From: Paenibacillus tyrphae
GTDB taxonomy: Bacteria > Bacillota > Bacilli > Paenibacillales > NBRC-103111
Direction: 5' to 3'
DNA: 64,000 nucleotides
Assembly (NCBI RefSeq): GCF_027925525.1
Contig: NZ_BSDJ01000012.1
Location: 62,001-126,000 of the forward strand
Positions 9,001-17,222 of the stretch are shown in pieces. The notes under the pieces are model-generated. The model was not told the origin of the DNA. It did no database searches and saw nothing but the letters and a program-made list of their open reading frames with translations. Positions within the stretch are counted from its first letter, which is position 1; the number at the start of each line of letters is the position of its first letter. Position numbers and translations under genes: made by a program.

Positions 9001-10218
9001 TTACTTGAATTTGCTCAGCTTGTCGCCAAAACGCTCTCCGAGTGTCAGGTTCAGGCCTTGAAGCTCTTCGTGGGAAACGGATTCCCGTTTCGGCGCACGT
9101 TCTCTTTCAGGTCTTGGTTCGCGGGCAGGCGCTTCTTCCGTCTCTTTGATGCTGAGCGAGATGCGCTTTTCGCCTGGGTTCATGTCCAACACTTTCACTT
9201 GAACCTCTTGACCTTCCTTCAGCACTTCGAACGGCGTTGCAATGTGACGGTGTGCGATTTGGGAAATATGAACCAAGCCCTCAACGCCAGGAGCCACTTC
9301 GATGAACGCGCCGAATTGAACGAGCCGTTTAACGGTACCGGTGACGATATCCCCGATATTGATCTTGTTCGTTACGGATTCCCAAGGTCCCGGTTGCGTA
9401 GCTTTGATGCTCAAGGAGATGCGCTCGTTGGCCGGATCCAATTTCAGAACTTGAACGCGAACTTGGTCGCCTTCCTTCACGACTTCGGACGCGTGCTCGA
9501 CATGATGCCAAGCCATCTCGGAAATATGAACGAGTCCGTCTACGCCGCCGATATCGACAAATGCGCCGAATTGCGTCAAGCGTTGAACCGTACCCGTCAG
9601 CTCTTGACCGACCGACAGTTTGGAGATCGTTTCTTGCTTTTTCGCTTCGAACTCTTCATCCAGCACGTCTTTTTGAGAAAGAATGACTTTGTTTTTCTCG
9701 CGGTCCATTTCTTTCACGCGCAGACGCAGCGTGCGGCCTTTGTAATCGCTGAAATCTTCGACGAACGTGCGCTCAACCATGGAAGCCGGAACGAATCCGC
9801 GCAGACCTACGTCAACGACAAGACCGCCTTTAACCACTTCGGCCACTTTCGCTTCGAGGATCGTTTTGTTTTCCATATCGGCTGCAAGCTTCTCCCACGA
9901 TTTCTCGCTGTCGATAGCGCGTTTGGAAAGCACGAGCTTTTCCTTGTTGTCATCGATAGTAACAACTTTCAGCTCGATGTCTTGACCGACTTGTACGATC
10001 TCTTCCGCATTATCCAGTTGGACGGACGAAAGCTCGCGCACTGGCACGATGCCGTCGTATTTGTAGCCTACGTCGACAACCGCTTGATCCGCATCCACTT
10101 TAATGACTTTGCCAGTAACGATGTCGCCTTTTTTGATAATGTTGACATTCGCCATGGACTCTTCCTGAGATACCTCTGCGGATTGAACTTCTTGATCGAA
10201 TTTTGTTTCTTCTGACAT
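9001..10218 (-). CDS. ypfD: S1-domain RNA-binding protein (YpfD, ribosomal protein S1 homologue)
   Basis: 405 residues with four S1 repeats (about 26-95, 110-178, 195-265 and 280-350). The repeats end in characteristic VKVL.D and ISLSIK strings, and an acidic/basic low-complexity tail follows. It binds single-stranded RNA; the Firmicutes homologue is shorter than the six-domain E. coli S1. The ATG at 10218 has AAGGAGGG at a 10-base spacing and is preferred over the TTG at 10224. It lies downstream of plsC and cmk, as in B. subtilis. Confidence 0.93.
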   Translation of the reverse strand: MSEETKFDQEVQSAEVSQEESMANVNIIKKGDIVTGKVIKVDADQAVVDVGYKYDGIVPVRELSSVQLDNAEEIVQVGQDIELKVVTIDDNKEKLVLSKRAIDSEKSWEKLAADMENKTILEAKVAEVVKGGLVVDVGLRGFVPASMVERTFVEDFSDYKGRTLRLRVKEMDREKNKVILSQKDVLDEEFEAKKQETISKLSVGQELTGTVQRLTQFGAFVDIGGVDGLVHISEMAWHHVEHASEVVKEGDQVRVQVLKLDPANERISLSIKATQPGPWESVTNKINIGDIVTGTVKRLVQFGAFIEVAPGVEGLVHISQIAHRHIATPFEVLKEGQEVQVKVLDMNPGEKRISLSIKETEEAPAREPRPERERAPKRESVSHEELQGLNLTLGERFGDKLSKFK

Positions 10219-10309
10219 GTCCAATTACCCTCCTTAAACAACCTGACAACGTGTAATGTATTTGGATAAAAATTTTACTTCATCATTTTCTTAAGTATGC
10301 CACAATTTA

Positions 10310-10891
10310 TCATTTCGATTCGTGCTGCTTGACCATGCTTCGGATCGTGCTCATGATTTTGTCGGTCGCCTGTTCCAAGCCTTCCGAACCGCTGTTCTCA
10401 AATTCGCTCAAATCGACTGGCGGACCATACACGACCTTCATTTGCCGAAACGGCTTATAATTGCCGATAATGGCTGCCGGAATGACTACAGCCCCGGATT
10501 TCAATGCCAGACTAGCCGCTCCCTTTTTACCCATGCCTCCCGCGTTGCTGCGCGTCCCTTCCGGGAAAATGCCCATAACCTCGCCGTCTTTGAGCAGTTG
10601 CAACGACAAGCGGATCGACTCTTTGCTGACACCGCCGCGCTTGACGGGAAATGCCGCTATTCTCGGCAAAACATATCCCAAAACGGGAACGTCGAACAGC
10701 TCGGCCTTGGCCATGTAATGCACCTTTCGCTTCAGTGGGCTGCCCATCAGCGGCGGGTCCCAGTTGCTGGTGTGGTTGCCGCAAAGAACGACGGCGCCTT
10801 CGGCGGGAATGTTCTCAAGCCCTTCTGCCCGCAAAAAAAACACGGAGCGGAACAAGACTCGAAAAATCCCTCGAAAAAAGACGTACAACAT
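10310..10891 (-). CDS. plsC: 1-acyl-sn-glycerol-3-phosphate acyltransferase
   Basis: 193 residues. Acylates lysophosphatidic acid to phosphatidic acid. NHTSNWD (H40, D45) is the H-x4-D catalytic motif, and FPEGTRS is the substrate-binding motif. One N-terminal hydrophobic segment anchors it to the membrane. The ATG at 10891 begins one base after the cmk stop, with GTGGGGGG 7 bases upstream, so the two genes are probably translationally linked. Confidence 0.93.
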   Translation of the reverse strand: MLYVFFRGIFRVLFRSVFFLRAEGLENIPAEGAVVLCGNHTSNWDPPLMGSPLKRKVHYMAKAELFDVPVLGYVLPRIAAFPVKRGGVSKESIRLSLQLLKDGEVMGIFPEGTRSNAGGMGKKGAASLALKSGAVVIPAAIIGNYKPFRQMKVVYGPPVDLSEFENSGSEGLEQATDKIMSTIRSMVKQHESK

Positions 10892-10892
10892 G

Positions 10893-11573
10893 CTATTGCC
10901 CCCCACCGACCCGGAGCTTGCAAAGCTCCAAAATGCGATCCACCACTTGCGGTATCGTCATCTCGGTCGTATCCAGCAGCACGGCATCCGGCGCTTTCAC
11001 AAGCGGCGAAGCCTCGCGCTGCTCGTCCATCCGGTCCCGCTCCGCAATATCGCGCTCCAATCTCTCAAGCGTGATATCCGGCTGCGAATCGCAAATTTCC
11101 TTGAACCGGCGCTGGGCGCGGACACTGACACTTGCGGTCAAAAACACCTTGACCTCGGCGTCCGGCAACACGTGACTGCCGATATCCCGGCCGTCCATGA
11201 CGATTCCTTTGCTTTGGGCCATTTCCTGCTGTTTGGCGGTAAGGATACTGCGAATTTCAGCGATGGAAGCAATTCTGGAGACGTTTCCGGTCACCTCCGC
11301 AAGGCGAATCATGCCCGTCACGTCTTCGCCATCGACAAAGACCATTTGGCCATCGCTGCCCGGAACTAAGCGAATGTCCATACGGCCTGTGAGCGCAACC
11401 ATGTCCGAGATCTGTTCCGCTTGAAGGCCTTCCCGTAAAATCTTCCAAGTCACGGCTCGGTACATGGCTCCCGTATCGACATAAACGAAGCCGAGCGCAC
11501 CGGCGACCAGACGAGCGATCGTGCTTTTCCCCGCTCCTGCCGGACCGTCGATTGCGATGTTAAACTTTTCCAA
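10893..11573 (-). CDS. cmk: Cytidylate kinase
   Basis: 226 residues. Phosphorylates CMP and dCMP using ATP. The P-loop GPAGAGKST is at 9-17, followed by YVDTGAMYRA and DGRDIG, which are typical of the CMP kinase family. First gene of the cmk-plsC-ypfD cluster, as in B. subtilis. Confidence 0.97.
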   Translation of the reverse strand: MEKFNIAIDGPAGAGKSTIARLVAGALGFVYVDTGAMYRAVTWKILREGLQAEQISDMVALTGRMDIRLVPGSDGQMVFVDGEDVTGMIRLAEVTGNVSRIASIAEIRSILTAKQQEMAQSKGIVMDGRDIGSHVLPDAEVKVFLTASVSVRAQRRFKEICDSQPDITLERLERDIAERDRMDEQREASPLVKAPDAVLLDTTEMTIPQVVDRILELCKLRVGGGQ

Positions 11574-11613
11574 GATGCGGCCTCCTTACAAAATGAAGCG
11601 GACGAGCAGCCTG

Positions 11614-11635
11614 AAAAAAAAACAGGCCGAAGCCT
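11614..11635 (-). terminator. Terminator before cmk
   Basis: On the minus strand AGGC-TTCG-GCCT, a UUCG-type tetraloop hairpin, is followed by GTTTTTTTTT. It separates the small ypfB-like gene from cmk. Confidence 0.8.
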
Positions 11636-11694
11636 CGAACGAAGAAAATTATACCATAGTTTTACCGTGGATTGCAAAACTCGCGCACCCTCCA

Positions 11695-11928
11695 TTATTT
11701 TCCTTCCACGGCCTGAAGCCGGGACACCGAATAAGGAAGTCCCTCCAACTGCTCCACCTTGACTAAAACATAGCGGATTCGCGGGTTAAGAAGCAGCAAC
11801 TGGGAAGCGACCAAAGCAATGGCGCACCCCGCCAATGCCCAGGCAATCCATCGTTCCGCCCGTTCGGCAAACTGCAAAAATAATTCTTCGTACCTATCGT
11901 CCGATTCATTTTGATTCTTTGTATTCAT
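11695..11928 (-). CDS. ypfB: Small membrane protein, YpfB-like (DUF5359)
   Basis: 77 residues: a charged N-terminal helix, one transmembrane segment (about 26-46), then a short extracytoplasmic or cytoplasmic tail. The position between the PilZ protein and cmk matches B. subtilis ypfB. The start at 11928 is chosen for length; the ribosome site is weak, and an upstream in-frame start at 11952 exists. Function unknown. Confidence 0.6.
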   Translation of the reverse strand: MNTKNQNESDDRYEELFLQFAERAERWIAWALAGCAIALVASQLLLLNPRIRYVLVKVEQLEGLPYSVSRLQAVEGK

Positions 11929-11994
11929 CCGCGGCCACCCCGTCCCATCCAATATTTGGGGGATAGTGTACCCGTCATGTCAAGCTATTATGTA

Positions 11995-12648
11995 TTATCT
12001 TTTGCGGAAATCAAGCTGCCGCTCAAAGCAGTACCGGATAATTTTTTGGCGGTCGCGGTCCGTGATCTCCGAAAATCGCATCATGACCTGCTTTTTGCCC
12101 GTCTCCAACTCTTTGACGCGTACGATCTCGCTCTTGAACGGCACATGCTCGATCTGGCCGTTCTTGAACGGGACAAGCAGCCAGCACTCGACCGTATGGC
12201 CGGACTCCACCGGCACGTAGCCTTCGCATAGAAACGATATGCCTCCGCCCCCGACATCGTCGGTCAGCGCTACGAACTGCAGCTGCTCCGAGAATTTCAC
12301 GGCGATTTCGAGTATGGCCGGCACGCGCAAAAAGTTGCGCCGTTGCACTTTCGTAATCGATTCGGGGTCCGGTTTTTTGATCAAGACAAGCCGGATCACA
12401 TCATCGGAAAATCCGAGTACGGACGAGTTGAAGTAGTTCTTGACACCGCCCTCGGTTATAAAATAAACGGAAAGCTCGTCGCCCGGATACAAACGCTTCA
12501 GCTTCCCCGATTTGTCGTTCATTGGTACTTCCATGCTGATATACGCATCCGAGACGTCGGCAATTCTGGATTTATATTCCTGCTTCGCCTCTTCTTCATC
12601 GATGGAATTGATTTGGATAAAAAGCGTCTGGTTTACTTTCGGCAGCAA
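11995..12648 (-). CDS. motI: PilZ-domain c-di-GMP receptor (YpfA/MotI-like)
   Basis: About 217 residues: an N-terminal YcgR-like domain, then a PilZ domain. Its c-di-GMP motifs are RRNFLR and a degenerate second motif (DDVGGGG in place of D/N-x-S-x-x-G). In B. subtilis the homologue is a flagellar motor clutch responding to c-di-GMP. The start is judged to be TTG at 12648 with GGGAGG 8 bases upstream; the GTG at 12657 overlaps the ribosome site. An HD-GYP protein at 34461 could act on the same second messenger. Confidence 0.8.
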   Translation of the reverse strand: MLPKVNQTLFIQINSIDEEEAKQEYKSRIADVSDAYISMEVPMNDKSGKLKRLYPGDELSVYFITEGGVKNYFNSSVLGFSDDVIRLVLIKKPDPESITKVQRRNFLRVPAILEIAVKFSEQLQFVALTDDVGGGGISFLCEGYVPVESGHTVECWLLVPFKNGQIEHVPFKSEIVRVKELETGKKQVMMRFSEITDRDRQKIIRYCFERQLDFRKR

Positions 12649-12736
12649 TCGGCTCACCTCCCCGGAGTGTAAACTTCGATAAGTCCAAGCTTTATTATAG
12701 CACGTGAAGCGAATATGGGAAGGGGTGAGCGCACAG

Positions 12737-12977
12737 CGTTCGGAGTTTTGTTGGATGCTTCTTTGGATTGTTGGGGAATGGCGGAATGAACGGTGGAGCG
12801 GCCTGCGGCGAAATCGCGATTGGCTAATGCTCAGACACGTTTTGACCCGGTCCCATGGAACAATTTTTTATGGAATTGGGACCAGATCAAAAAACTCGCC
12901 GCCAATCGCGATTTCGCCTTCGGCTCATCACCAAGTACCACCCCAAAAAGAAGCAAAAATACGAAAAAGCCCGAACG
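12737..12977. repeat. Long imperfect inverted repeat
   Basis: Two diverged arms of roughly 115 bases face each other around a centre near 12867. The best-matching part is 18 bases, identical in inverted orientation (12807-12824 and 12902-12919). Flanking matches include GGTCCCA/TGGGACC, TTTTGA/TCAAAA and CGTTCGG/CCGAACG. No coding potential is convincing in it. It fills the roughly 360-base gap between ypfA and ypeB, and its right edge overlaps the ypeB terminator. Confidence 0.75.
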
Positions 12978-12987
12978 CATCGGGCTT
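12956..12987 (-). terminator. Terminator of ypeB
   Basis: AAGCCCGA and TCGGGCTT (12967-12974 and 12980-12987) pair. On the minus strand the tail is TTTCGTATTTTT. It lies just past the ypeB stop. Confidence 0.85.
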
Positions 12988-13012
12988 GGGAGAGGACTAA
13001 AAAAATGAAACA

Positions 13013-14374
13013 TCAGGTTGGGGTGACGGCGGCGGCTTCTTCCGCGCCCAAGCGGTCGATCTTCTCTTGCGCGCCGCTCTCGGCATTAACGTAGATCCGG
13101 TACAAGCCGCCGTTGACGCGGCCGATAAACTGGTAGCAGAGCACCTCTTCGTCGATGTCGTTCTTGATCAGCGCCTGATTGACGCTATCTGCTTTAAAAT
13201 CGGCATTGAGCGTTTTGCGGGCTTCGTCCGCCGTCAGCTTCGGCGCTTTGATCTGACGGTCCTTCTTGCCGTACACGTAATCAGTCGCTTCCAGCCCCGT
13301 CACTTCCCCGTTGTCGAGCGCCACCTGAACCGCGACCTTTTCCACGTAATTGATCACGTTGTTCGTGCGCACCGCATACGTCATATGGGCGACGTTGCCG
13401 TAATCGTCGTAGCTGACCGCGGTCATATTCTTGTAGCCGTGCTCATCCAGGAACTGCGCCCCGATGTCGCGTGCCTGCCGCAAGTCAAGCTTCTTCTCGG
13501 GCACATTGCGGGAAGCCGCGAACCACAGCAGCTGACCGCCTTTTTTCGAATAGTCCAAATGAGCGCCATCCGCCGTGCCCTGTTTAGGAGCCGTGACGCT
13601 AAAGGACTGATACTCGGTCCCGGGGCCGTTTTCCACGACCTGGAGACCGGACGGGTCCTGGATGCCCAGGAACTGAGCAGCTTTTTGCTTAATTTCGTCG
13701 GCGCTCACCTCCGGGCCGGAAAGCATGTGCATATCCCGCTTCTGATACATGCTCATGACCGCCGGGCTCCAGTTGATTTCCGGATATTCGCGCACCTTCT
13801 TATCTACCGTAGTGAACCCGTCGACGATGACGTTGTCATGCGGTTCCTTCTGCGTTGCCAGCGCCAGCTCGACATCCATCCAGCGCAAGTTGTTCTGGAT
13901 GACCTTGCTTTGAACCCCGCGCAATTCTTTGGAAATTTCCGCCGCGCGCTCATGCAGCGTATTGAGCGTCTTCATTTCGTTTCCGTCCAGCGGACTTTTG
14001 GAAAGGTCCCGGACTGCCGCCCGATAAGCAAAATTCGAAATATTAGCTAAAAACTCCTCGGTTTTGTTGAAAGGCAGCATAGCCAGCGGCAGTTGACTGA
14101 TTTCGTTCTGCGCTTCGCTCGTGATTCGCCAAACGTTGATCAGCCCTTTTTTGTAGGCGTCCTGGGATGTCGAATTCACCGCGAGCGTATTGCCAAGCTC
14201 CGTATGAAGCTTGTCCACGTGAAACGACAAATCGTGGAACGCCCGTTGATAATGGTTTTCTGCCTTGATCAAGACGGCATTTTTCTCTTGATGCTCCAAG
14301 TAGCCCCAGACCCCGGTGCCGATGAGCGCCACCAAAAGAATCGGAAACATGACCATGCTCAATCTTTTGTACAT
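13013..14374 (-). CDS. ypeB: Germination protein YpeB
   Basis: 453 residues. YpeB is a spore protein that stabilises and localises the cortex-lytic enzyme SleB in B. subtilis. The N-terminal signal/transmembrane segment (5-27) is followed by GYLEHQEKNAVL and ENHYQRAFH, hallmarks of the family, and by C-terminal PepSY-like repeats. The start at 14374 has AAGGGAGA 10 bases upstream; the TTG at 14401 is rejected. Oddly, the usual partner sleB is not adjacent: a 54-residue zinc-ribbon gene and prsW lie upstream instead. Confidence 0.93.
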   Translation of the reverse strand: MYKRLSMVMFPILLVALIGTGVWGYLEHQEKNAVLIKAENHYQRAFHDLSFHVDKLHTELGNTLAVNSTSQDAYKKGLINVWRITSEAQNEISQLPLAMLPFNKTEEFLANISNFAYRAAVRDLSKSPLDGNEMKTLNTLHERAAEISKELRGVQSKVIQNNLRWMDVELALATQKEPHDNVIVDGFTTVDKKVREYPEINWSPAVMSMYQKRDMHMLSGPEVSADEIKQKAAQFLGIQDPSGLQVVENGPGTEYQSFSVTAPKQGTADGAHLDYSKKGGQLLWFAASRNVPEKKLDLRQARDIGAQFLDEHGYKNMTAVSYDDYGNVAHMTYAVRTNNVINYVEKVAVQVALDNGEVTGLEATDYVYGKKDRQIKAPKLTADEARKTLNADFKADSVNQALIKNDIDEEVLCYQFIGRVNGGLYRIYVNAESGAQEKIDRLGAEEAAAVTPT

Positions 14375-14411
14375 GTTCGAGAAATCTCCCTTCATCAGCA
14401 AAACTTGGGCT

Positions 14412-14442
14412 TAGTTTTCGCCTGAAGCGAGACGGATTATTC
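14412..14442 (-). promoter_or_regulatory. Weak sigma-G-like promoter before ypeB
   Basis: The minus strand has GAATA (14438-14442), a 19-base spacer and AAAACTA (14412-14418), resembling GNATR...CATNNTA with two mismatches and a slightly long spacer. Sigma-G control would fit the known ypeB regulon. Confidence 0.3.
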
Positions 14443-14473
14443 ACGAAGCGCAGACATCGCAATCAAGCCGTTC

Positions 14474-14503
14474 AAAAAAAAGAAAAAGCCGGCGCTTGGC
14501 CGA
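14474..14503 (-). terminator. Terminator after the zinc-ribbon gene
   Basis: On the minus strand GTCGGC...GCCGGC forms a 6-bp stem (with one G-U pair) followed by TTTTTCTTTTTTTT. It ends the 14517-14681 gene and isolates ypeB transcription. Confidence 0.75.
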
Positions 14504-14516
14504 CTCTTATCCCGGA

Positions 14517-14681
14517 CTAGAAATCAAGGGTTTCGATATCGAATTCTTTTTCATTGTTGCATATGCACTGCTTGAACCCGGTATCGATCTTTTCCTTTTC
14601 TTTCCTGCCCTTCAAGATGAATTTCTCGCCGCAATGCTTGCAGCGGATGGCGACTTTCACCCGCGGACTAACGACATTCAT
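14517..14681 (-). CDS. Small zinc-ribbon-like protein (54 residues)
   Basis: Starts MNVVSPRVKV. C14-x2-C17 and C39-x-C41 could bind one zinc; the rest is Lys- and Glu-rich. GGAGGG lies about 5 bases before the ATG at 14681 (another ATG directly precedes it), and a terminator follows the stop. The good ribosome site, paired cysteines and terminator argue that it is real. I do not recognise a named family. It occupies the place between prsW and ypeB where sleB stands in B. subtilis. Confidence 0.75.
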   Translation of the reverse strand: MNVVSPRVKVAIRCKHCGEKFILKGRKEKEKIDTGFKQCICNNEKEFDIETLDF

Positions 14682-14734
14682 CATATCCCTCCGGTACGAC
14701 CTATGGTTTTATATATCCATTATGGTCATTCCGG

Positions 14735-15427
14735 CTAAATTTTAACCTGATCCTCCCGCGTGGCGACCCTGAGCGGCGATTTCGCGTTGGCCCGGTTCAC
14801 TTTGCGCAGGCTGCGCAGCCACAAGAAGCTCATGAGCGGCACCATGAACCAGACCCAGTACGCTTTGCTAAGGAGCAGCGTATAGTCAAACACCCCGTGC
14901 CAAAATACCGGCAGAGCCAACGACAAAAGCAGATGCTTGCGGGTATGCTCCGGCGTAAACTTGGCTTTTCCGAGATGGTAGCCCATCATGACGCCGAACA
15001 TGGCGTGACCGGACACCGGCAGGAAGGCCCTAATCATTAGCGACGAAAAGCTGGAGCCATTCAAGAACGCATAAAATACGTTTTCGAGCGTGGCGAATCC
15101 GAGCGACACCGCTACCGCGTACACAATGCCGTCGTACGGTTCGTCGAACGAAGCATGCTTGAAGGTAATGAAATAAACCAGAAACCACTTAAAAAATTCT
15201 TCCGGCAGCGAAGAGATGAGGAACGAAAAAACGAACGGATCCTCGCCGAGTCCGTGCACCAAAGCCCGCTGCAGCACCATGATCGGGAAAACGATCAGAA
15301 CGCCGAACAAAAACAGCTTGATTACTAAGGAGATCGGCTCCGTATCGTATCGGTCTTTTAAATAAAAATAGGCCAGCAGAGCGACACCCGGCGCGATAGC
15401 CGCCGTCAGGACAGTTAAGACGCTCAA
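14735..15427 (-). CDS. prsW: Intramembrane protease PrsW
   Basis: 230 residues with about seven to eight membrane segments. Family motifs are present: SLPEEFFKW with the paired glutamates, LENVFYAF, and HAMFGVMMG. B. subtilis PrsW makes the first cut in an anti-sigma factor (RsiW), releasing SigW under envelope stress. The start is TTG at 15427 with GGAGGGG 7 bases upstream. Confidence 0.93.
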   Translation of the reverse strand: MSVLTVLTAAIAPGVALLAYFYLKDRYDTEPISLVIKLFLFGVLIVFPIMVLQRALVHGLGEDPFVFSFLISSLPEEFFKWFLVYFITFKHASFDEPYDGIVYAVAVSLGFATLENVFYAFLNGSSFSSLMIRAFLPVSGHAMFGVMMGYHLGKAKFTPEHTRKHLLLSLALPVFWHGVFDYTLLLSKAYWVWFMVPLMSFLWLRSLRKVNRANAKSPLRVATREDQVKI

Positions 15428-15628
15428 AGTGTCTCCCCTCCGTCATAATAGGATAAACCCGCCCGCAGCAACGGCCGGCCCCCGCAACTTTCGCGGATGC
15501 CGACCGTAATACGGGCAGGCGCTTGTCGATATTTCTTATCTATGAATATTATAGACATTTTGAATGGCTTTTTCCATCATTTCTTGGAATCTGGCATACA
15601 CATCCGCTTTTACCCGGCATCAGACGCT

Positions 15629-17134
15629 TCATTCTTCCGCAAAACGCGCCTGCTGGTCGTAAAACCGGAGCGGAATAGTCGCCAGCGTCCCATTTCGGTG
15701 TTTCAGAAGCTGCAGGCTCGAGCGTATCCCGTTAACGGACGTTCCCTCCGGCTCCGGCTTCAGCCGCATAATGACGTCAGCTGACGCTTCCGCCCCTTCC
15801 GGCAGACGCTCGTCTCCGATATCCGAAGGAACGGCCGCAATAACCGGGCCTCCCCATTCCTTGGACCAATGCTTGAGCATATAAGCGATTAATGTCTGAT
15901 GCTCGGCGGACGAGCGGGGCGGATTGGGCAATCCGCCTGCCGGGATACGGTTAATATGATCAATGAATACGACGGGCGTTCTGCCGGACATCCCCGCAAT
16001 CCGCTCGACATTGGTCATGACGCGATCAATCGTGGAATCGAGCGAGCATTCGATCGTCCAAAGCATATTGCTGATGGGCATATAGCGTTTATTGGCTTCG
16101 GCCACTTGCCGCGGCTCCATCTTCCCGCTGAGCACGTTTTGCGGCTCGGTGCCGATGAGTCTGGCTATGCTGCGCGCCCAGAGCTCGAATCCCGTCATGT
16201 CCCAGGATACGTAAACGACCGGCGTCTGGTGCAGGGCGATATGGTCTGCCATTTGCTTCATGAGCATCGTTTTGCCCGAAGAAGCGGCTCCGGCCAGCAA
16301 ATACAGCCCGCTCCGAAGCCCGCCGAACAACGCTTCGTCCAGTGTGGGTAAACCGGTCGGCACGCCGGACGCTTGTCCGCGATGCCGCTTCATGAATTCT
16401 TCGGTATATATGGTAATATTTTTCGTATCGGAAGCAATCGGAAGCAGCATTGTCTCTTCCATCGTTTCGTTCAACAGCCGCATGAACGAATCCAGCGGAT
16501 TTTGCACCCGCACGAAGAAATCGTTAACGTCGCGGATCGACTCGGGCAGCTGCATGACAAACGTTTGCTTGGCCGTCGATTGCAGCAGCGCTTGGATTCT
16601 GACGCTTTCGCGACGCCCCGCTTCATCGTTGCCCAGACAGATGAACACCCGCTTGTCCCGCAGCTTGTCCGCATGGATTTCTTTAAAGGACATCCATATC
16701 GGCACACATACTGCCGGCAGATGCGCCTGAGCCAAGCTGAGCACGTCGAACACCCCGCCGCACACGATGACGTCCTCCGTCTGCTCCAGTATCTGCTCGT
16801 TGAATAAATAATCGCCCTCTCCGAGCAACAGTTTGTATTTCGGCTCGCGTTGGTCGACCGATCGTCCGACTAAATCGACCGTGACGCCATCCGCGTTCGT
16901 AATCGGAATAATAATGCGGTTCTCAAAAAAATCCCCCAGCTTGTCCGAATTGATGTAAAACCCGAACTTGCCCGGCTCAAAGCCGATTCGATAATCCTCC
17001 GCCGTCTCCTGATGGATACCCCGCCGCTCCAAATAAGCATAGGCTTCTTCCCGAAGCTGTTTGTGGTAATGGGTGACAAGCTCCTCCAAATCAAACGCGG
17101 TCTTGGCTGCGCCAATGTGTTGAACTTCGCTCAT
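15629..17134 (-). CDS. Primase-helicase-like protein with degenerate Toprim domain
   Basis: 501 residues. About 25-110 resembles the DnaG catalytic-core N-terminal segment, about 115-190 a Toprim domain, and about 240-490 a DnaB-type helicase/RecA core. That core has Walker A GAASSGKT at 272-279 and Walker B VVFIDH near 378-383. The order recalls Twinkle or T7 gp4. No zinc-binding primase domain is present. The usual Toprim Glu is Cys125 (VCGGVFD) and the first Asp of DGD is Gly158 (LGND), so primase chemistry is doubtful while ATPase motifs are intact. The ATG at 17134 has GGGGGGAAG 7 bases upstream. Confidence 0.75.
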   Translation of the reverse strand: MSEVQHIGAAKTAFDLEELVTHYHKQLREEAYAYLERRGIHQETAEDYRIGFEPGKFGFYINSDKLGDFFENRIIIPITNADGVTVDLVGRSVDQREPKYKLLLGEGDYLFNEQILEQTEDVIVCGGVFDVLSLAQAHLPAVCVPIWMSFKEIHADKLRDKRVFICLGNDEAGRRESVRIQALLQSTAKQTFVMQLPESIRDVNDFFVRVQNPLDSFMRLLNETMEETMLLPIASDTKNITIYTEEFMKRHRGQASGVPTGLPTLDEALFGGLRSGLYLLAGAASSGKTMLMKQMADHIALHQTPVVYVSWDMTGFELWARSIARLIGTEPQNVLSGKMEPRQVAEANKRYMPISNMLWTIECSLDSTIDRVMTNVERIAGMSGRTPVVFIDHINRIPAGGLPNPPRSSAEHQTLIAYMLKHWSKEWGGPVIAAVPSDIGDERLPEGAEASADVIMRLKPEPEGTSVNGIRSSLQLLKHRNGTLATIPLRFYDQQARFAEE

Positions 17135-17151
17135 GACGTTCTTCCCCCCGC

Positions 17152-17195
17152 AAAAAAAGCATTCCGCAAAAACAACGCTGTTTTTGAGAATGCTT
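17152..17195 (-). terminator. Terminator of the mecB-like gene
   Basis: AAGCATTC...GAATGCTT with inner AAAAACA/TGTTTTT forms a long stem (17157-17195). A run of T follows on the minus strand. Confidence 0.8.
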
Positions 17196-17222
17196 ACGAT
17201 TCTTTAAGCTGAATAAGCCTCA

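Noticed and set aside
9058-10215. Long open frame antisense to ypfD
   Set aside because: Phe/Arg/Asp-rich shadow of the S1 repeats.
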